Shown: one piece after another, positions 9,553 through 18,843 of the stretch
How the letters are laid out: every line of letters begins with the position of its first letter
Numbering within the stretch: position 1 is the first letter of the stretch
DNA from: Verrucomicrobiaceae bacterium
GTDB lineage: Bacteria > Verrucomicrobiota > Verrucomicrobiae > Verrucomicrobiales > Akkermansiaceae
Direction of reading: 5' to 3'
DNA length: 64,000 nt
Assembly (NCBI GenBank): GCA_003820635.1
Contig: RPOS01000016.1
Span: forward strand, 1-64,000
Position numbers and translations under genes: made by a program
Notes under the pieces: generated by a model
What the model was told of the DNA's origin: nothing
What the model saw: only the letters and a program-made list of their open reading frames with translations
Databases searched by the model: none

Positions 9553-11685
9553 TCAGGGGCGGGATTTTTTCCAGAGGCGGATGGTCTCGAGGAAGGGCTC
9601 GGCGTAGCGCTGGATTTTGGCGGTGCCGATGCCGGGAATGTGGAGGGCTTCCTCGGTGTTGGCCGGCTGGTAGCGGGCGAGAGCCTCGAGGGTTTTGTTA
9701 GAGAAAATGACGTAGGGCGGCACGTCCTCGCGCTTGGCCATTTTCATGCGGAGATCGCGCAGCATCGAATAGAGCTGGGCGTCGTGGCCGTGATCCTTGA
9801 GGGAGACTTCCTTGCGCCCGGCGGCGGGGTCCGGCCAGACGAGTTGAAACGGTGACTCGCCGCGCATCGCCCTGTCGCCCAGCGGGGTGAGCGTCATGAG
9901 CGGATACTCGCCGGTTGTGACGGTGTGCACGAGTCCGGCGTCTGCGAGCGAGCGCATCAGGCCGTTGAGATAGCCGGCGCCTTTGTCGCTGAGGATGCCG
10001 TAGGTGCTGAGCTTGTCGAGGCCGGCGGAAACGATTTCCTGGGACTTGCTGCCGGCGAGCATCTGGACAATGCGGCCGCGGCCGAAACGCGCTTCCCAGC
10101 CGCCATCGCGGCTGCGGCGTGACATTCGGGCGACTCCGCTGAGTGCCTTTTTCACGGTGATTTCCTCCTCGCTTGTGGGCGGGCGCATGTCTCCGGCACC
10201 TTCCTCGCGGCAGACATCACAATTTCCGCAGACACCGGCATCCTGCTCGCCGAAGTAATTGAGAATCCACTTCTGCCGGCAGACGCGCGAGTAACACATC
10301 TCGACCATCGCCTTGAGTTTCTCGCGATCACGGCGGTCTTTTTCCTCGATGGCAGCTTCGTCAAGCTGGAGTTGGCGGGCGAGCACATCGGGCTTCAGGA
10401 GCCGGGTGCCCTTCATGCGCTTGCCGGGGATGTCGAAGCGCTCGATGTATCCGGCGCGTAATAAAACCGTAAGCGCGCTGCCGACGGACATGGAGTTTTT
10501 CACGTCCGAGCCCTCTGCCATTTCCTCCAAAGTGCGATGCACCTCGTATTCGCGGTCCGCCTCGGAAAGCAGATACTGATAGATCGAGCGGATCACCGCG
10601 GCGGTCGGGTTCGCTCCCTCGATGAAGAACTCCTGGGTGCGGGTGTCCGCGTAGTTGAAAAGCAACTCGCAGACGGCGGCCTCGCCATCGCGGCCGGCGC
10701 GGCCGGCCTCCTGATAGTATGCCTCCACGCTGCCGGGCACTTCGTAGTGGATGACGAAGCGCACGTCGGCGCGGTCGATGCCCATGCCGAAGGCGTTGGT
10801 GGCCACGGCGACATCGGCCTTGCGCTGGATGAAGATTTCCTGGGCGCGGACGCGGTCCTGGTCGCTCATGCCGCCGTGGTAGGCCACGCATTTGAGGCCC
10901 CAGCTGGCGATGGTTTCGGAAACGGCCTCCACTTTCTTGCGGGTGGCGCAATAGACGATGCCGGTCTTGTGCGCGGCGATCACGGCTTTCATCCGCTCGT
11001 CCTTGTGGATGGCTTTTTCCACTGCGGAGATGGCGAGCGAGAGATTCGGGCGCGAGAATCCGCTGACTTGCTCGAAAGGTTCTCGCAGGCCGAGCACCGT
11101 GGTGATGTCCTCGCGCACGATCGGCGTGGCGGTGGCTGTGAGGGCAACACATTGCGGATGGCCGATTTTTTTCAGCGCCTTGCCGAGGCGCAGGTAGTCG
11201 GGCCTGAAATCATGACCCCACTGGCTGAGGCAATGCGCCTCGTCCACGGCGAAGAGCGAGATTTCGATGCCATCGAGCGCCTTGAGGAAACTTTCGGCGC
11301 GGAAGCGTTCGGGCGCGACATAGACGAGTTTGTGTTTTCCGGCGCGCATGCCATCGAGGCGTTCCTTTTGCTCCGGCCAGGTGAGGGTGGAGTTGATGAG
11401 CGTGGCATCGATGCCGCGGGCGACGAGCGCGTCCACCTGATCCTTCATCAGCGCGATCAACGGCGAGATCACCAGCGTGACGCCGCCGAAACACAATGCG
11501 GGCACTTGGAAACAAAGCGACTTGCCGCCGCCGGTGGGCATGACCACCAGACCATCGCGACCGGAGACGATTTTGGAAATCACCTCCTCCTGGCCATCGA
11601 GAAATCCGCTGAAACCGAAATACTGCTTCAGCGCCTGATGCGGCGTCATGAGCAAGGGCTTCGAGTCTGGGTGCGGAGCGGGCAT
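9553..11685 (-). CDS. recQ: ATP-dependent DNA helicase RecQ
   Basis: A 3'-5' DNA helicase for recombination and replication-fork repair. It has Walker A ([12 protein letters not shown]), a DEAH box ([20 protein letters not shown], the RecQ aromatic loop), helicase motifs IV-VI (GRAGRDGE), four zinc-binding Cys in the RQC region (CYSRVC...CGNCDVC), a winged helix and a C-terminal HRDC domain ([20 protein letters not shown]). Full length at about 710 residues. Starts at 11685 and 11649 are both in frame; neither has a clear Shine-Dalgarno. Confidence 0.94.
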   Translation of the reverse strand: MPAPHPDSKPLLMTPHQALKQYFGFSGFLDGQEEVISKIVSGRDGLVVMPTGGGKSLCFQVPALCFGGVTLVISPLIALMKDQVDALVARGIDATLINSTLTWPEQKERLDGMRAGKHKLVYVAPERFRAESFLKALDGIEISLFAVDEAHCLSQWGHDFRPDYLRLGKALKKIGHPQCVALTATATPIVREDITTVLGLREPFEQVSGFSRPNLSLAISAVEKAIHKDERMKAVIAAHKTGIVYCATRKKVEAVSETIASWGLKCVAYHGGMSDQDRVRAQEIFIQRKADVAVATNAFGMGIDRADVRFVIHYEVPGSVEAYYQEAGRAGRDGEAAVCELLFNYADTRTQEFFIEGANPTAAVIRSIYQYLLSEADREYEVHRTLEEMAEGSDVKNSMSVGSALTVLLRAGYIERFDIPGKRMKGTRLLKPDVLARQLQLDEAAIEEKDRRDREKLKAMVEMCYSRVCRQKWILNYFGEQDAGVCGNCDVCREEGAGDMRPPTSEEEITVKKALSGVARMSRRSRDGGWEARFGRGRIVQMLAGSKSQEIVSAGLDKLSTYGILSDKGAGYLNGLMRSLADAGLVHTVTTGEYPLMTLTPLGDRAMRGESPFQLVWPDPAAGRKEVSLKDHGHDAQLYSMLRDLRMKMAKREDVPPYVIFSNKTLEALARYQPANTEEALHIPGIGTAKIQRYAEPFLETIRLWKKSRP

Positions 11686-12115
11686 CGCGTGCGCAAACGA
11701 ACATGGATGGCAAGATCGAGTCAATGCGCGGATTGGAATTCGAACGCCGCCTTCGGCCGCTGAAAATCGCATGGGAATGCAACTTGCTTCAGGAAACCGC
11801 AAAATCCCAGAATAGTGAAATTATCGAAGCCTAAATCGAAACCGGTCTGCAACCGATTCGCTTCAACCGGCGAAGGGGCGTTCGCGAGATGCGTCCCGAA
11901 ATGACTTCGTTGCGCCAAGCCCAATGAATCCAGTGCATCGCGAAGGCTGCTGCCACCTGTCCGCCAGGCCAATGCGGGGCAAACCACGCTGCTTAACAGA
12001 GATGAAAAGTCATAACAAGCTGATGTCCAATTCATACGTATTCAATAAAGATTGAGTGGATTCGGTTGATTGACAGAATTTTGCCCAGCGCGTTCCCCCC
12101 GCGCTGCCCCCCATT
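11686..12115. other. 430-bp divergent intergenic region
   Basis: Lies between recQ and a PEP-CTERM gene transcribed away from each other. It must hold both promoters. TTGACA near 12068 is a candidate -35 box for the PEP-CTERM gene but no convincing -10 follows. A 104-codon minus-strand frame crosses the region, but its composition is poor and I do not call it a gene. A CTTAACAG near-match to the recurring 7-mer occurs near 11993. Confidence 0.5.
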
Positions 12116-12760
12116 ATGAAAACGAACCAGAAATGTCGCATTGCGCTGCTCTCCGGGATGCTGGCCTTGTGCAGCCTGTCATCCGCAAGTGCCCAAACCT
12201 CGCTGGATTTCTACGCATTCGAAACCAGTGGTGTGTCCAACCTTTCCGATCTGGACTACATCGATCTTGAGGCACTGATCGTTTCCACCGCCGGTGGAGT
12301 GAGTATCGAGGTGAAGAACACTTCTGTGATCGGTGATCCCGGAATCACCGCGACCCAGCCGACCGTCACGAAGATTTTCTTCGAGGACAAGGCGGGGGTG
12401 TTGGGGGATTCGGTCAGCATCGATGGGGTAACCGGAGAGGTCTCGTTCGTGAGAAACGATGGAGCGAACCTGCCCGGCGGCAACAAGATCGGCTTTGCGG
12501 TGGACACGGCCTTCACCGCGGCACCACCGCCCACGACCTACGGTCTTGATCCCGGCGAAGCCATCGTGTTCCTGTTCAGCGGTACGATCTATGACGCCTT
12601 GGTGGCCAGCCTCGTCTCCGGAGATTTCCGCATCGCGATGCATGTCCAGCAGATCGGCATCGATGGCCAAGGCTCGGCTGCTTTCGTGAATGTTCCGGAA
12701 CCGGCAAGTGCCATGCTCGGCCTGCTGGGCACGCTTCTTCTGCTGCGCCGCCGCCGCTGA
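12116..12760 (+). CDS. PEP-CTERM sorting domain protein
   Basis: A secreted protein of 214 residues: Sec signal peptide ending SSASAQ, a beta-rich body with no recognised enzyme motif, and the C-terminal VPEPASAMLGLLGTLLLLRR, which is the Pro-Glu-Pro motif, a hydrophobic helix and an Arg cluster of PEP-CTERM proteins. Such proteins are processed by an exosortase and placed at the cell surface or exopolysaccharide. No exosortase gene is seen in this window. Confidence 0.85.
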   Translation: MKTNQKCRIALLSGMLALCSLSSASAQTSLDFYAFETSGVSNLSDLDYIDLEALIVSTAGGVSIEVKNTSVIGDPGITATQPTVTKIFFEDKAGVLGDSVSIDGVTGEVSFVRNDGANLPGGNKIGFAVDTAFTAAPPPTTYGLDPGEAIVFLFSGTIYDALVASLVSGDFRIAMHVQQIGIDGQGSAAFVNVPEPASAMLGLLGTLLLLRRRR

Positions 12761-13369
12761 TCACGGATAATAGGGGCGGAGCATCCAGTAGCACACGGGG
12801 CCGGTGACGGCCACGTAAAGCCATAATGGGAACACCCACCGCGCGAGTCGGCGGTGGGCATCGAAGCGGTTGGTCCAACCGGCGATGAAAGTGAAGAGAA
12901 TGAAGGGCAGGCTGACGGCCGCCAGCACGATGTGGGAAAACAGGATGATGAGATAGATGGTGCGCATTCCGCCGACGCGGGCCAGTTCCGCGGCATCGAC
13001 GGTGCCGTCAAGATTCACGTCGCCGAATTTCACCTCGTTGCTGGTGAAGTGATAGGCCACGTAGCTCATCAGGAACAGGACCGAGAGCCCCATCGCCACC
13101 ATGATCATGCGGCGGTGCAGGACTATGCGGCCCTTCATCACGGCGATGAAGGCGATGATGAGGACCACTGCTGCGGCGGCGTTCACCGCGGCGTGAAGCG
13201 GCGGCAGGAAGGAGAAATCCACGCCCTCGGGCAGCGGGATTTTCACCCGTCGCATCAGGCCGACGAGTGCCAGCACCACGGCTGTTAGAATCCACGCGGC
13301 GATGCCGAGTTTTTTCGAGAGTTCCTCCCGCGGCGTGCGGGCCAGCCATTGGGCGCGTTCGTCGTTCAT
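12761..13369 (-). CDS. DUF420 (CtaM/YozB-like) membrane protein with EF-hand loop
   Basis: A 202-residue inner-membrane protein with five hydrophobic segments and the DUF420 pattern: conserved His residues in VLHRRMIMVAMGLSVLF, AYHFTSNEVKFG and LFSHIVLAAVSLPF. Relatives assist cytochrome oxidase assembly in Bacillus-type bacteria. Between two helices it carries residues 117-128, DVNLDGTVDAAE, which fit the EF-hand calcium loop at every ligand position; this loop is not part of the usual family as I know it. It overlaps the upstream SCO gene by 1 bp. One CTAACAG motif lies at ILTAV. Confidence 0.85.
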   Translation of the reverse strand: MNDERAQWLARTPREELSKKLGIAAWILTAVVLALVGLMRRVKIPLPEGVDFSFLPPLHAAVNAAAAVVLIIAFIAVMKGRIVLHRRMIMVAMGLSVLFLMSYVAYHFTSNEVKFGDVNLDGTVDAAELARVGGMRTIYLIILFSHIVLAAVSLPFILFTFIAGWTNRFDAHRRLARWVFPLWLYVAVTGPVCYWMLRPYYP

Positions 13370-14094
13370 CAGATGCCGGGTGTTTCGTTTTTCTCAAGCT
13401 CGCTGCGGACGCGCTGAAAGAGTTCGTCCTTGAGTTTCTGATAGAGTCCGGGATCGCGCTGGCGCGCCTCCTCGGAGCGGGCGTCCGCCAGTGGCCACTT
13501 GCCGATCACGCGGAACTCGCGGTCCACCAGCAGGAAGCCGAGATCGTGGGCGTAGCGGCCGTTCGCCTCGATGTCTGCGGGATCCTTGCGCTCGCGGATG
13601 CCGAAGAACTTGAGCTCCTTTTCGAGATATTCATGGGTCGCCGCCGCCTCGCCGGCGTTGAGAAACCACCAGTTCTTCGTTTCCGCGCCAAGGGCGGTGG
13701 CGTAGTCGGCGAGTTTCTCCCGCTTGTCGTTTTCCGGATCCACGGTGATGCAGACGATGTGGAAATCCGGGTGGCTGCGGAATTCGTCGTAAATTTTCCG
13801 CAGTTCCTCGCCGTTGCGCACCGCGCAGTGCGGGCAGATGGCGAAGAACTCGGCGGCGATCCACACCTTGCCGCGCAGATCGGAGAGTTTTACGGACGCC
13901 CCCTCCTGGTTGATTGCGGCGAGGTCTTTGCCGATTTCAAACCACTCGTCTGCGGTGGCGCGGCCGGAATCGACGATGGCGGGCATCTCCGGTTGCGGCA
14001 GGCGGGAACGCAGGAAGAAGGCGGTCCCCAGGATGGCGGCCGAAACCACGGCCACGCCGGTGTAGAAGAGTGTGAGGGTGGTGTTGCGTTTCAT
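13369..14094 (-). CDS. SCO1/SenC-like thioredoxin-fold copper chaperone
   Basis: A membrane-anchored periplasmic protein (helix LFYTGVAVVSAAILGTAFFL) with a thioredoxin-like domain. The active motif is ICPHC, two residues between cysteines as in thioredoxins rather than the CxxxC of classical SCO. A downstream His (YAHDLGFLLVDR) matches the third copper ligand of SCO. Such proteins deliver copper to, or reduce, the CuA site of cytochrome oxidase subunit II. Length 241. Linked by overlap to a second SCO-like gene and to the DUF420 gene, which supports a role in oxidase assembly. Confidence 0.82.
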   Translation of the reverse strand: MKRNTTLTLFYTGVAVVSAAILGTAFFLRSRLPQPEMPAIVDSGRATADEWFEIGKDLAAINQEGASVKLSDLRGKVWIAAEFFAICPHCAVRNGEELRKIYDEFRSHPDFHIVCITVDPENDKREKLADYATALGAETKNWWFLNAGEAAATHEYLEKELKFFGIRERKDPADIEANGRYAHDLGFLLVDREFRVIGKWPLADARSEEARQRDPGLYQKLKDELFQRVRSELEKNETPGI

Positions 14095-14876
14095 CGGGAT
14101 GAGGTGGATTCGGCGAGCAGTGTGTCGATGGTTTTTTCCAGCAGGATTTCAAGTTCGGCTTCGTTGCTGCGGTCGGTGCCGGTCTTCATACCGGCGGCGT
14201 CCCATGCCGCGGCTTGGTCAAAATCAAAGCCCACGACTTCCGGCTTCGCGGGTTTGCCATTGCGGGTCTTCGGTACGACGGCGCGGCGGATGTGGCCGTT
14301 GCGGTCGATCAGCACGATGGCGGCGTCGTAGTTCCACTTCCCGCCGACTTCGTTGGGGAAAACGGAGGCCTTGAGTTCGTTCTTGATGAACTTGTGCAGG
14401 GTGCCGGGTTCGTTGCTGCCGAGCCACCATTGGGGCAGCTTCATGCCGTGGGATTCGGCGGCCGTGGCAAGGGTGCTGCGCAGTTCATCGGCAGGCACGG
14501 AATCGATGGCGAGCGTGACCAGGTGAAAGTCCTTTTGGCCTGCCCGTTTATCCGCGAGGCGCTTCATGACGGCCAGGCTGCGGGTGGCGGCCCCGGGGTC
14601 GCGCAGGCTCAGGACGTTCAGCACGAAAACGCTGCCGCGCAGGTCGAACAAATCGGCCGTCCTGCCATCCTGCCGCAGCAGCCGCAGATCCCGCTCCTTC
14701 TGGATCCGGTGGACGATCGCAGGCCGGGTGTCCGTGGCTTGTTTGGCGGCCCAGTCTTCATAGGCCTTGAGAACCAGAAAGCCGCCGGCAAGCATGATGG
14801 CCACCAGAATCCAGGCGGTGCGCCGGAGTTTCTTCGGATCGCGGACGGCAGGCTCTAGGTCGGCGGGCAGGCTCAT
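14091..14876 (-). CDS. SCO-like membrane protein without cysteines
   Basis: A 261-residue protein with one N-terminal membrane helix (RRTAWILVAIMLAGGFLVLK) and a thioredoxin-like domain that aligns in outline with the next gene (DLRGSVFVLNVLSLRDPGAA, then AIVLIDRNGHIRRAV). I find no cysteine anywhere in the protein, so it cannot bind copper or exchange disulfides in the SCO way. It overlaps the active SCO gene by 4 bp and may act as its structural partner. It is the first gene of the three-gene unit; the gene further upstream runs the other way. Confidence 0.78.
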   Translation of the reverse strand: MSLPADLEPAVRDPKKLRRTAWILVAIMLAGGFLVLKAYEDWAAKQATDTRPAIVHRIQKERDLRLLRQDGRTADLFDLRGSVFVLNVLSLRDPGAATRSLAVMKRLADKRAGQKDFHLVTLAIDSVPADELRSTLATAAESHGMKLPQWWLGSNEPGTLHKFIKNELKASVFPNEVGGKWNYDAAIVLIDRNGHIRRAVVPKTRNGKPAKPEVVGFDFDQAAAWDAAGMKTGTDRSNEAELEILLEKTIDTLLAESTSSR

Positions 14877-14980
14877 GGCTGGCGCAACTTAGCCGGGTGC
14901 GCGGGCTTGGCAAGCCGCGGAATTTTCCGGAGTTGTCAGACGCGCGCCAGTCCATGTAGGCTCCACCGCAATCCGAATCC

Positions 14981-15820
14981 ATGTGGAGTTTTTTCACCGA
15001 GCACTGGCGGGATGGCATTGAGATCCTTCTCCTGGCCACCTGTATCTATCAAATCTACCGCGCCTTCCGGGCCACCCGGGGCGCGCAGATCCTCGTCGGC
15101 CTCGGGACCATTCTCATCGTGCTCACGCTGGCGTCCACGCTCTTCAAGTTCGAGGTGATCCAGTGGATCCTCACCCGCGCGGCGGCGGTGCTCGCCTTCG
15201 CGTTGATCGTGATTTTCCAACCCGAGTTGCGCACCGGGCTCGCGCGCCTCGGCAGCAACCGGCTGTTTTCGTTGTATGGCCGCCGTCGTTTGGACTTTCT
15301 TGAGCGCTTCGCCGATGCGGTGTTGAACCTCTCCAAGAAACGCATCGGCGCGCTTTTCGCCATCCAGCGTGACGTGAGCCTCAAGGAGCAGCTCGATACC
15401 GGAGTGGTTCTCGACGCGCGCTTTTCGCCGGAACTCGCGCTGACAGTGTTCCATCCGAAAGCTCCGCTGCACGATGGCGGCATGATCATTGCCGATGACC
15501 GGGTGGCGGGCGCGGCCTGCGTGTTTCCCGTCACCGAGCGCGAGATGCAGGACCGCTCCACCGGCCTGCGCCACCGCGCCGCCATCGGGCTCACCGAGCG
15601 CACCGACGCCGTCGCCGTGGTGGTCAGCGAGGAAACCGGCGGCATCTCGATCTGTGAGAACGGCGTGCTCCAGCGCAATCTAACCGAACAACAGTTCCGC
15701 GAGAAAATCGCCCACATCTTCTTCTCCGGCAAACCGTCCCATGAACCTGAACCTGCCCAACAACTGGATCGCAAAGATACTGTCGCTGCTGCTGGCGATC
15801 GCGATTTGGTTTCTCATTAA
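14981..15820 (+). CDS. cdaA: Diadenylate cyclase (CdaA/DacA type)
   Basis: Makes the second messenger cyclic di-AMP from two ATP. Three membrane helices (residues about 10-80) are followed by the DAC domain with the catalytic DGA-type motif (APLHDGGMIIADD) and the RHR motif (STGLRHRAAIGLTERTDA). Length 279, with a C-terminal tail (to LVSH) that runs past the normal family end and overlaps the next small gene by 80 bp in another frame. In Firmicutes cdaA is followed by its regulator cdaR; the same order holds here in reduced form. Confidence 0.95.
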   Translation: MWSFFTEHWRDGIEILLLATCIYQIYRAFRATRGAQILVGLGTILIVLTLASTLFKFEVIQWILTRAAAVLAFALIVIFQPELRTGLARLGSNRLFSLYGRRRLDFLERFADAVLNLSKKRIGALFAIQRDVSLKEQLDTGVVLDARFSPELALTVFHPKAPLHDGGMIIADDRVAGAACVFPVTEREMQDRSTGLRHRAAIGLTERTDAVAVVVSEETGGISICENGVLQRNLTEQQFREKIAHIFFSGKPSHEPEPAQQLDRKDTVAAAGDRDLVSH

Positions 15821-15890
15821 GCAGAACCTCACATCAAACGGCGGCTTTATCGAGAAGCCGCCGCGTGCCGTGCCGGTGAGGGAAAAGTGA
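15741..15890 (+). CDS. Minimal CdaR/YbbR-like membrane peptide
   Basis: A 49-residue product starting at an ATG inside the 3' end of cdaA. NNWIAKILSLLLAIAIWFLI is the typical N-terminal membrane anchor of YbbR/CdaR proteins, the partner and regulator of CdaA. The YbbR repeat domains that normally follow are absent; only a short basic/Pro tail (EKPPRAVPVREK) remains before the stop. The codons at 15840-15862 also form a GC-rich stem (GGCGGCTT / AAGCCGCC). Either a deliberately minimal CdaR or a truncated one. Confidence 0.72.
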   Translation: MNLNLPNNWIAKILSLLLAIAIWFLIKQNLTSNGGFIEKPPRAVPVREK

Positions 15891-15894
15891 GCCG

Positions 15895-16755
15895 TCAGCC
15901 GCCGCCGAGCGCAACGTGGTCGATCAGCCGCACCTCGCCGTAGAACACGGCCGCAGCGAGCACCGCGGGTTTGTTGAGATCGGTCACGGGTTGCAGGGAT
16001 TGCGCGTCCACCAGCTCCAGGTAATCGATGCGGGCAAAAGGCGATGCTTCGATTTCCGTGCGGGCCGCGGAAAGGATTTCCTGCGGTTTGCCGAGTTTCG
16101 CCGCAGCGGCAAGCGCGCGGTGGATGCGTGGTGCGTCGGCGCGTTGCTTGTGGTTGAGCCGCACGTTGCGCGAGGACATCGCCAGCCCGTCGGACTCTCT
16201 AACAGTCGGGCATTCGAGGATTTCCACCGGCACGTCGAGATCGCGCACCATGCGGCGGATGATGGCGAGTTGCTGGAAGTCCTTCTCGCCGAAAACCGCA
16301 GCGTCGCAGCCGCTCAGGAGGAACAACTTCAGCACCACCGTGCAGACGCCGTCGAAGTGGCCGGGCCGAGCGGCACCGCAAAGCCCGCGCGAAAGCAATG
16401 ACTCGGTGATCGTTACCGAGCGGTCGGGGAAATACATCGATTCCGCATCCGGCAGAAACACGATGTCCACACCGGCGGCCAGACACTTTTCGAGATCGCT
16501 CTCAAGCGGCCGGGGATAGGCCTGCAAATCGGCCGGGCGATCGAACTGGATCGGGTTGACGAAAATCGAGACGATCACCGTGCCCTCCGCCCCGGCCGCC
16601 TCACGCGCCTGCTTCACGAGTTCGAGATGGCCGTGATGCAGTGCGCCCATCGTCGGCACCAGCACCCGCCGTCCATTGCACCCGGCATAATCGTCCAGCA
16701 CCTCCCTCAATTCGGACTTTGTTTCAATCACCCTCATGACAGTTATTACTGCCAT
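15895..16755 (-). CDS. panC: Pantothenate synthetase
   Basis: Joins pantoate and beta-alanine using ATP, the last step of vitamin B5 synthesis. Visible motifs: VPTMGALHHGHLELV (HxGH nucleotide site), FVNPIQFDRPADLQAYPR (pantoate site), FGEKDFQQLAIIRRMVRDL, and MSSRN in place of KMSKS. Full length, about 286 residues. GGAGG lies 10 nt before the ATG at 16755, so that start is chosen; MRVIETKSEL at 16737 is the start that family alignment favours. The gene follows the phosphatase by 38 bp. One CTGTTAG is at PTVRESD. Confidence 0.95.
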   Translation of the reverse strand: MAVITVMRVIETKSELREVLDDYAGCNGRRVLVPTMGALHHGHLELVKQAREAAGAEGTVIVSIFVNPIQFDRPADLQAYPRPLESDLEKCLAAGVDIVFLPDAESMYFPDRSVTITESLLSRGLCGAARPGHFDGVCTVVLKLFLLSGCDAAVFGEKDFQQLAIIRRMVRDLDVPVEILECPTVRESDGLAMSSRNVRLNHKQRADAPRIHRALAAAAKLGKPQEILSAARTEIEASPFARIDYLELVDAQSLQPVTDLNKPAVLAAAVFYGEVRLIDHVALGGG

Positions 16756-16793
16756 CGAACCTGCGCCTCCGCAACCGCCAAGTGAGACGGCGT

Positions 16794-18218
16794 TCAACCG
16801 AGCATTTCGAGCAAATGCCCGAAGACGTCGGTATTTTTAACGATGCCCGACAAGCGTTCCGCCTGCGGCCCCGTGGCCGAGACCAGGGTGTAATCCGCGG
16901 TGTGCGTGGTGCCCGTCCAACCGATGCCGGTGTGGTTGCCGGTGATCTGGCCTAACAGACCTTCGGGTTTTTCCAGCAGGTGGTTCCACTCGACGACATC
17001 CTGCTGGTTGAGGATGGCCAGCAGCGCCTCGATTTCATTTTGCTTCAAGCTGAGCTGCAGATGACGCTCGATCATGGATGCGAGTTGTGCGGCGCTTCCG
17101 TCCTTGAGCCTGCCCCACTCGGTGAAAATCCGCTCGTGGGATGCCTTGAAGCGGGTGATCCGCTCGAAACGCTGCGCGCTCTCGCCGTAGCCATTTCCCA
17201 CGCCATTGAGGCCGGGATTCGAATTGCCGTGATCGCTGGTCACCACCACCAGGATGTCATTCCGTCCCGCTGTCATGGCAAGCACGGCCGCCACCGAGTC
17301 ATCAAAGGCGAGTTGGTCGTCTAACAACGCACGGATGTCGTTCGCGTGCGCCGCGTGGTCGATGCGCGCGCCCTCGACTTGCAGCAGAAACGGTCTGCCG
17401 CTTTCAAGAAAGCGGGACATGGCCGCGGTGGTCATTTCGGTGAGGGTGGGAACGCGGGCGGCGATTTTTTCATCGTGGTTGCGGTCGGTGGAAAACGGCA
17501 GATGACCCCGGGTGAAAGTGCCTAACAGCTTTTCGCCACGGGCGGCGGGCAGTTCGTCGCGGCTGCTGATGACCTGATAACCGGCCTTGATGAAATCCGC
17601 GGCCAGATCCCGCTTGTCCGGGCGCAGCTTGGGATCGAAGAAGGCGGAGCCGCCGCCGAGGATGACATCGACGCGGTCGAGATACTGCTGGGCGATGCTG
17701 TTTTCATCCGCTCGGGAGGGAACGCTTGCCGCGAAGCCTGCCGGCGTGGCGTGGGTGACGGTGGCCGTTGTCACCAGCCCGATTCGGGCCTGGGACTGCT
17801 GCTTGAGGATGGCGGCGATGGGGGTGATGGAATTGCCGGCTGGCGAGATATTGATCGCGCCGTTGTTGACGCGCTGGCCGCCGCCCCAGGCGGAGGAGGC
17901 TGCGGCGGAGTCGGTGACCAGGGAGTTTGCGGACGCGGTGTCCATCAGGCCGCGCGCGGCGGTGGGATCATCGAAGAGTTGCCGCCAGCAGGTGCCACGT
18001 TTGCGGGTGAGCTGTGACCATGCTTCTGCAAGGCTCAACACGCCTGGGCTCATGCCGTCTGAAACCATGAACACCACACCGCGGACTTTTTCCGCCGGGG
18101 ATGAGGCGGGCTGGGCAAAGGCCTCATGACCGGGCAGCAAGGCCGCAGCGCCACCGAGCCCGGCGGCTTTGAGCCAGTCCCGGCGGGCGATGTCATCAGC
18201 TCCGGATGAAAGTTTCAT
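16794..18218 (-). CDS. Tat-exported alkaline phosphatase (PhoA family)
   Basis: A 474-residue phosphomonoesterase. The N-terminus is a Tat signal (ARRDWLKAAGLGGAAALL, cut near FAQPA). Metal and nucleophile sites of the PhoA family are visible: VFMVSDGMSPG, the nucleophile Ser in LVTDSAAASSAWGGG, the Asp/His pair in ARIDHAAHANDI, TSDHGNSNPG, and a final His in WTGTTHTADYT. It should release phosphate from organic esters in the periplasm. No Pho box was identified. Three CTAACA motifs fall in the gene, two of them exact CTAACAG. Confidence 0.9.
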   Translation of the reverse strand: MKLSSGADDIARRDWLKAAGLGGAAALLPGHEAFAQPASSPAEKVRGVVFMVSDGMSPGVLSLAEAWSQLTRKRGTCWRQLFDDPTAARGLMDTASANSLVTDSAAASSAWGGGQRVNNGAINISPAGNSITPIAAILKQQSQARIGLVTTATVTHATPAGFAASVPSRADENSIAQQYLDRVDVILGGGSAFFDPKLRPDKRDLAADFIKAGYQVISSRDELPAARGEKLLGTFTRGHLPFSTDRNHDEKIAARVPTLTEMTTAAMSRFLESGRPFLLQVEGARIDHAAHANDIRALLDDQLAFDDSVAAVLAMTAGRNDILVVVTSDHGNSNPGLNGVGNGYGESAQRFERITRFKASHERIFTEWGRLKDGSAAQLASMIERHLQLSLKQNEIEALLAILNQQDVVEWNHLLEKPEGLLGQITGNHTGIGWTGTTHTADYTLVSATGPQAERLSGIVKNTDVFGHLLEMLG

Positions 18219-18262
18219 GGGCTACGAGTAGCAGCGGAGTTTGCTTCATCAAGCGCGATCAC

Positions 18263-18829
18263 TCAGCGCTGGAGCCAGCGCAGGATGGGCGGCGCGGCGG
18301 CATCCCATGCATGTGCGATGGCGCACTCGATGACCGCCAGTTCATCGAACTCGTCGGGAAAATTTTTGTTTTCCCGCATGTTGCGGGCGCTGCGGGCGAT
18401 GGCGCGCAACTCGGGTGCGAGAGTGAGCAGGGAAAAAACCGCCGCCAGCGCACTTGCTCCTATCAGAATGGCCAGCACGCCGGTCACCGGAATTTTTCCC
18501 ACCAGCAGTGCCATCACCGCGACGATTCCGCTGAGCGGCGGCACGATGGTGCCGAAACGGCGTGTGCTTTCCCGGGCGACGGCGGCTTTCGGATCCCGCG
18601 TGTGCCACTCGGCCAGCGCCTTGAGCCGCAGTTCGCGGCCGAATTCCGCCGCGCTGTTCTCGGCGCGGTGGACCGCTGCTTCATCGCCGGGCGCGGGCAG
18701 CCAGCGGGTGAGATCGCAGCGGCAGTTGCGCGCTCCCTCGGTGGCAAGCACCCGCAGTCCCAGCCACCAGCGCAAACCCAATGCGATGGCGAGTGGAAGA
18801 ACCGACAGGATGAGGATGAGGCGATACAT
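18263..18829 (-). CDS. Membrane protein of unknown function
   Basis: A 188-residue protein with a membrane helix at the N-terminus (LILILSVLPLAIALGLRWWL), two adjacent ones near residues 105-150 (SGIVAVMALLVGKIPVTGVL, LIGASALAAVFSLLTLAPEL) and a helical end. The C-terminal half faintly recalls YugP-type zinc peptidases, but no HExxH motif exists, so no activity is claimed. It starts just after hrpB, separated by a palindromic repeat. Confidence 0.6.
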   Translation of the reverse strand: MYRLILILSVLPLAIALGLRWWLGLRVLATEGARNCRCDLTRWLPAPGDEAAVHRAENSAAEFGRELRLKALAEWHTRDPKAAVARESTRRFGTIVPPLSGIVAVMALLVGKIPVTGVLAILIGASALAAVFSLLTLAPELRAIARSARNMRENKNFPDEFDELAVIECAIAHAWDAAAPPILRWLQR

Positions 18830-18843
18830 GTTATTGGAACTGT

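Noticed and set aside
11721..12035. 104-codon minus-strand frame between recQ and the PEP-CTERM gene
   Set aside because: No recognisable domain, overlaps the start region of recQ's longer frame, and the region must hold two promoters.
15840..15862. GGCGGCTT/AAGCCGCC stem as a terminator for cdaA
   Set aside because: It lies inside the CdaR-like reading frame and has no T-run; left as a note in that gene.
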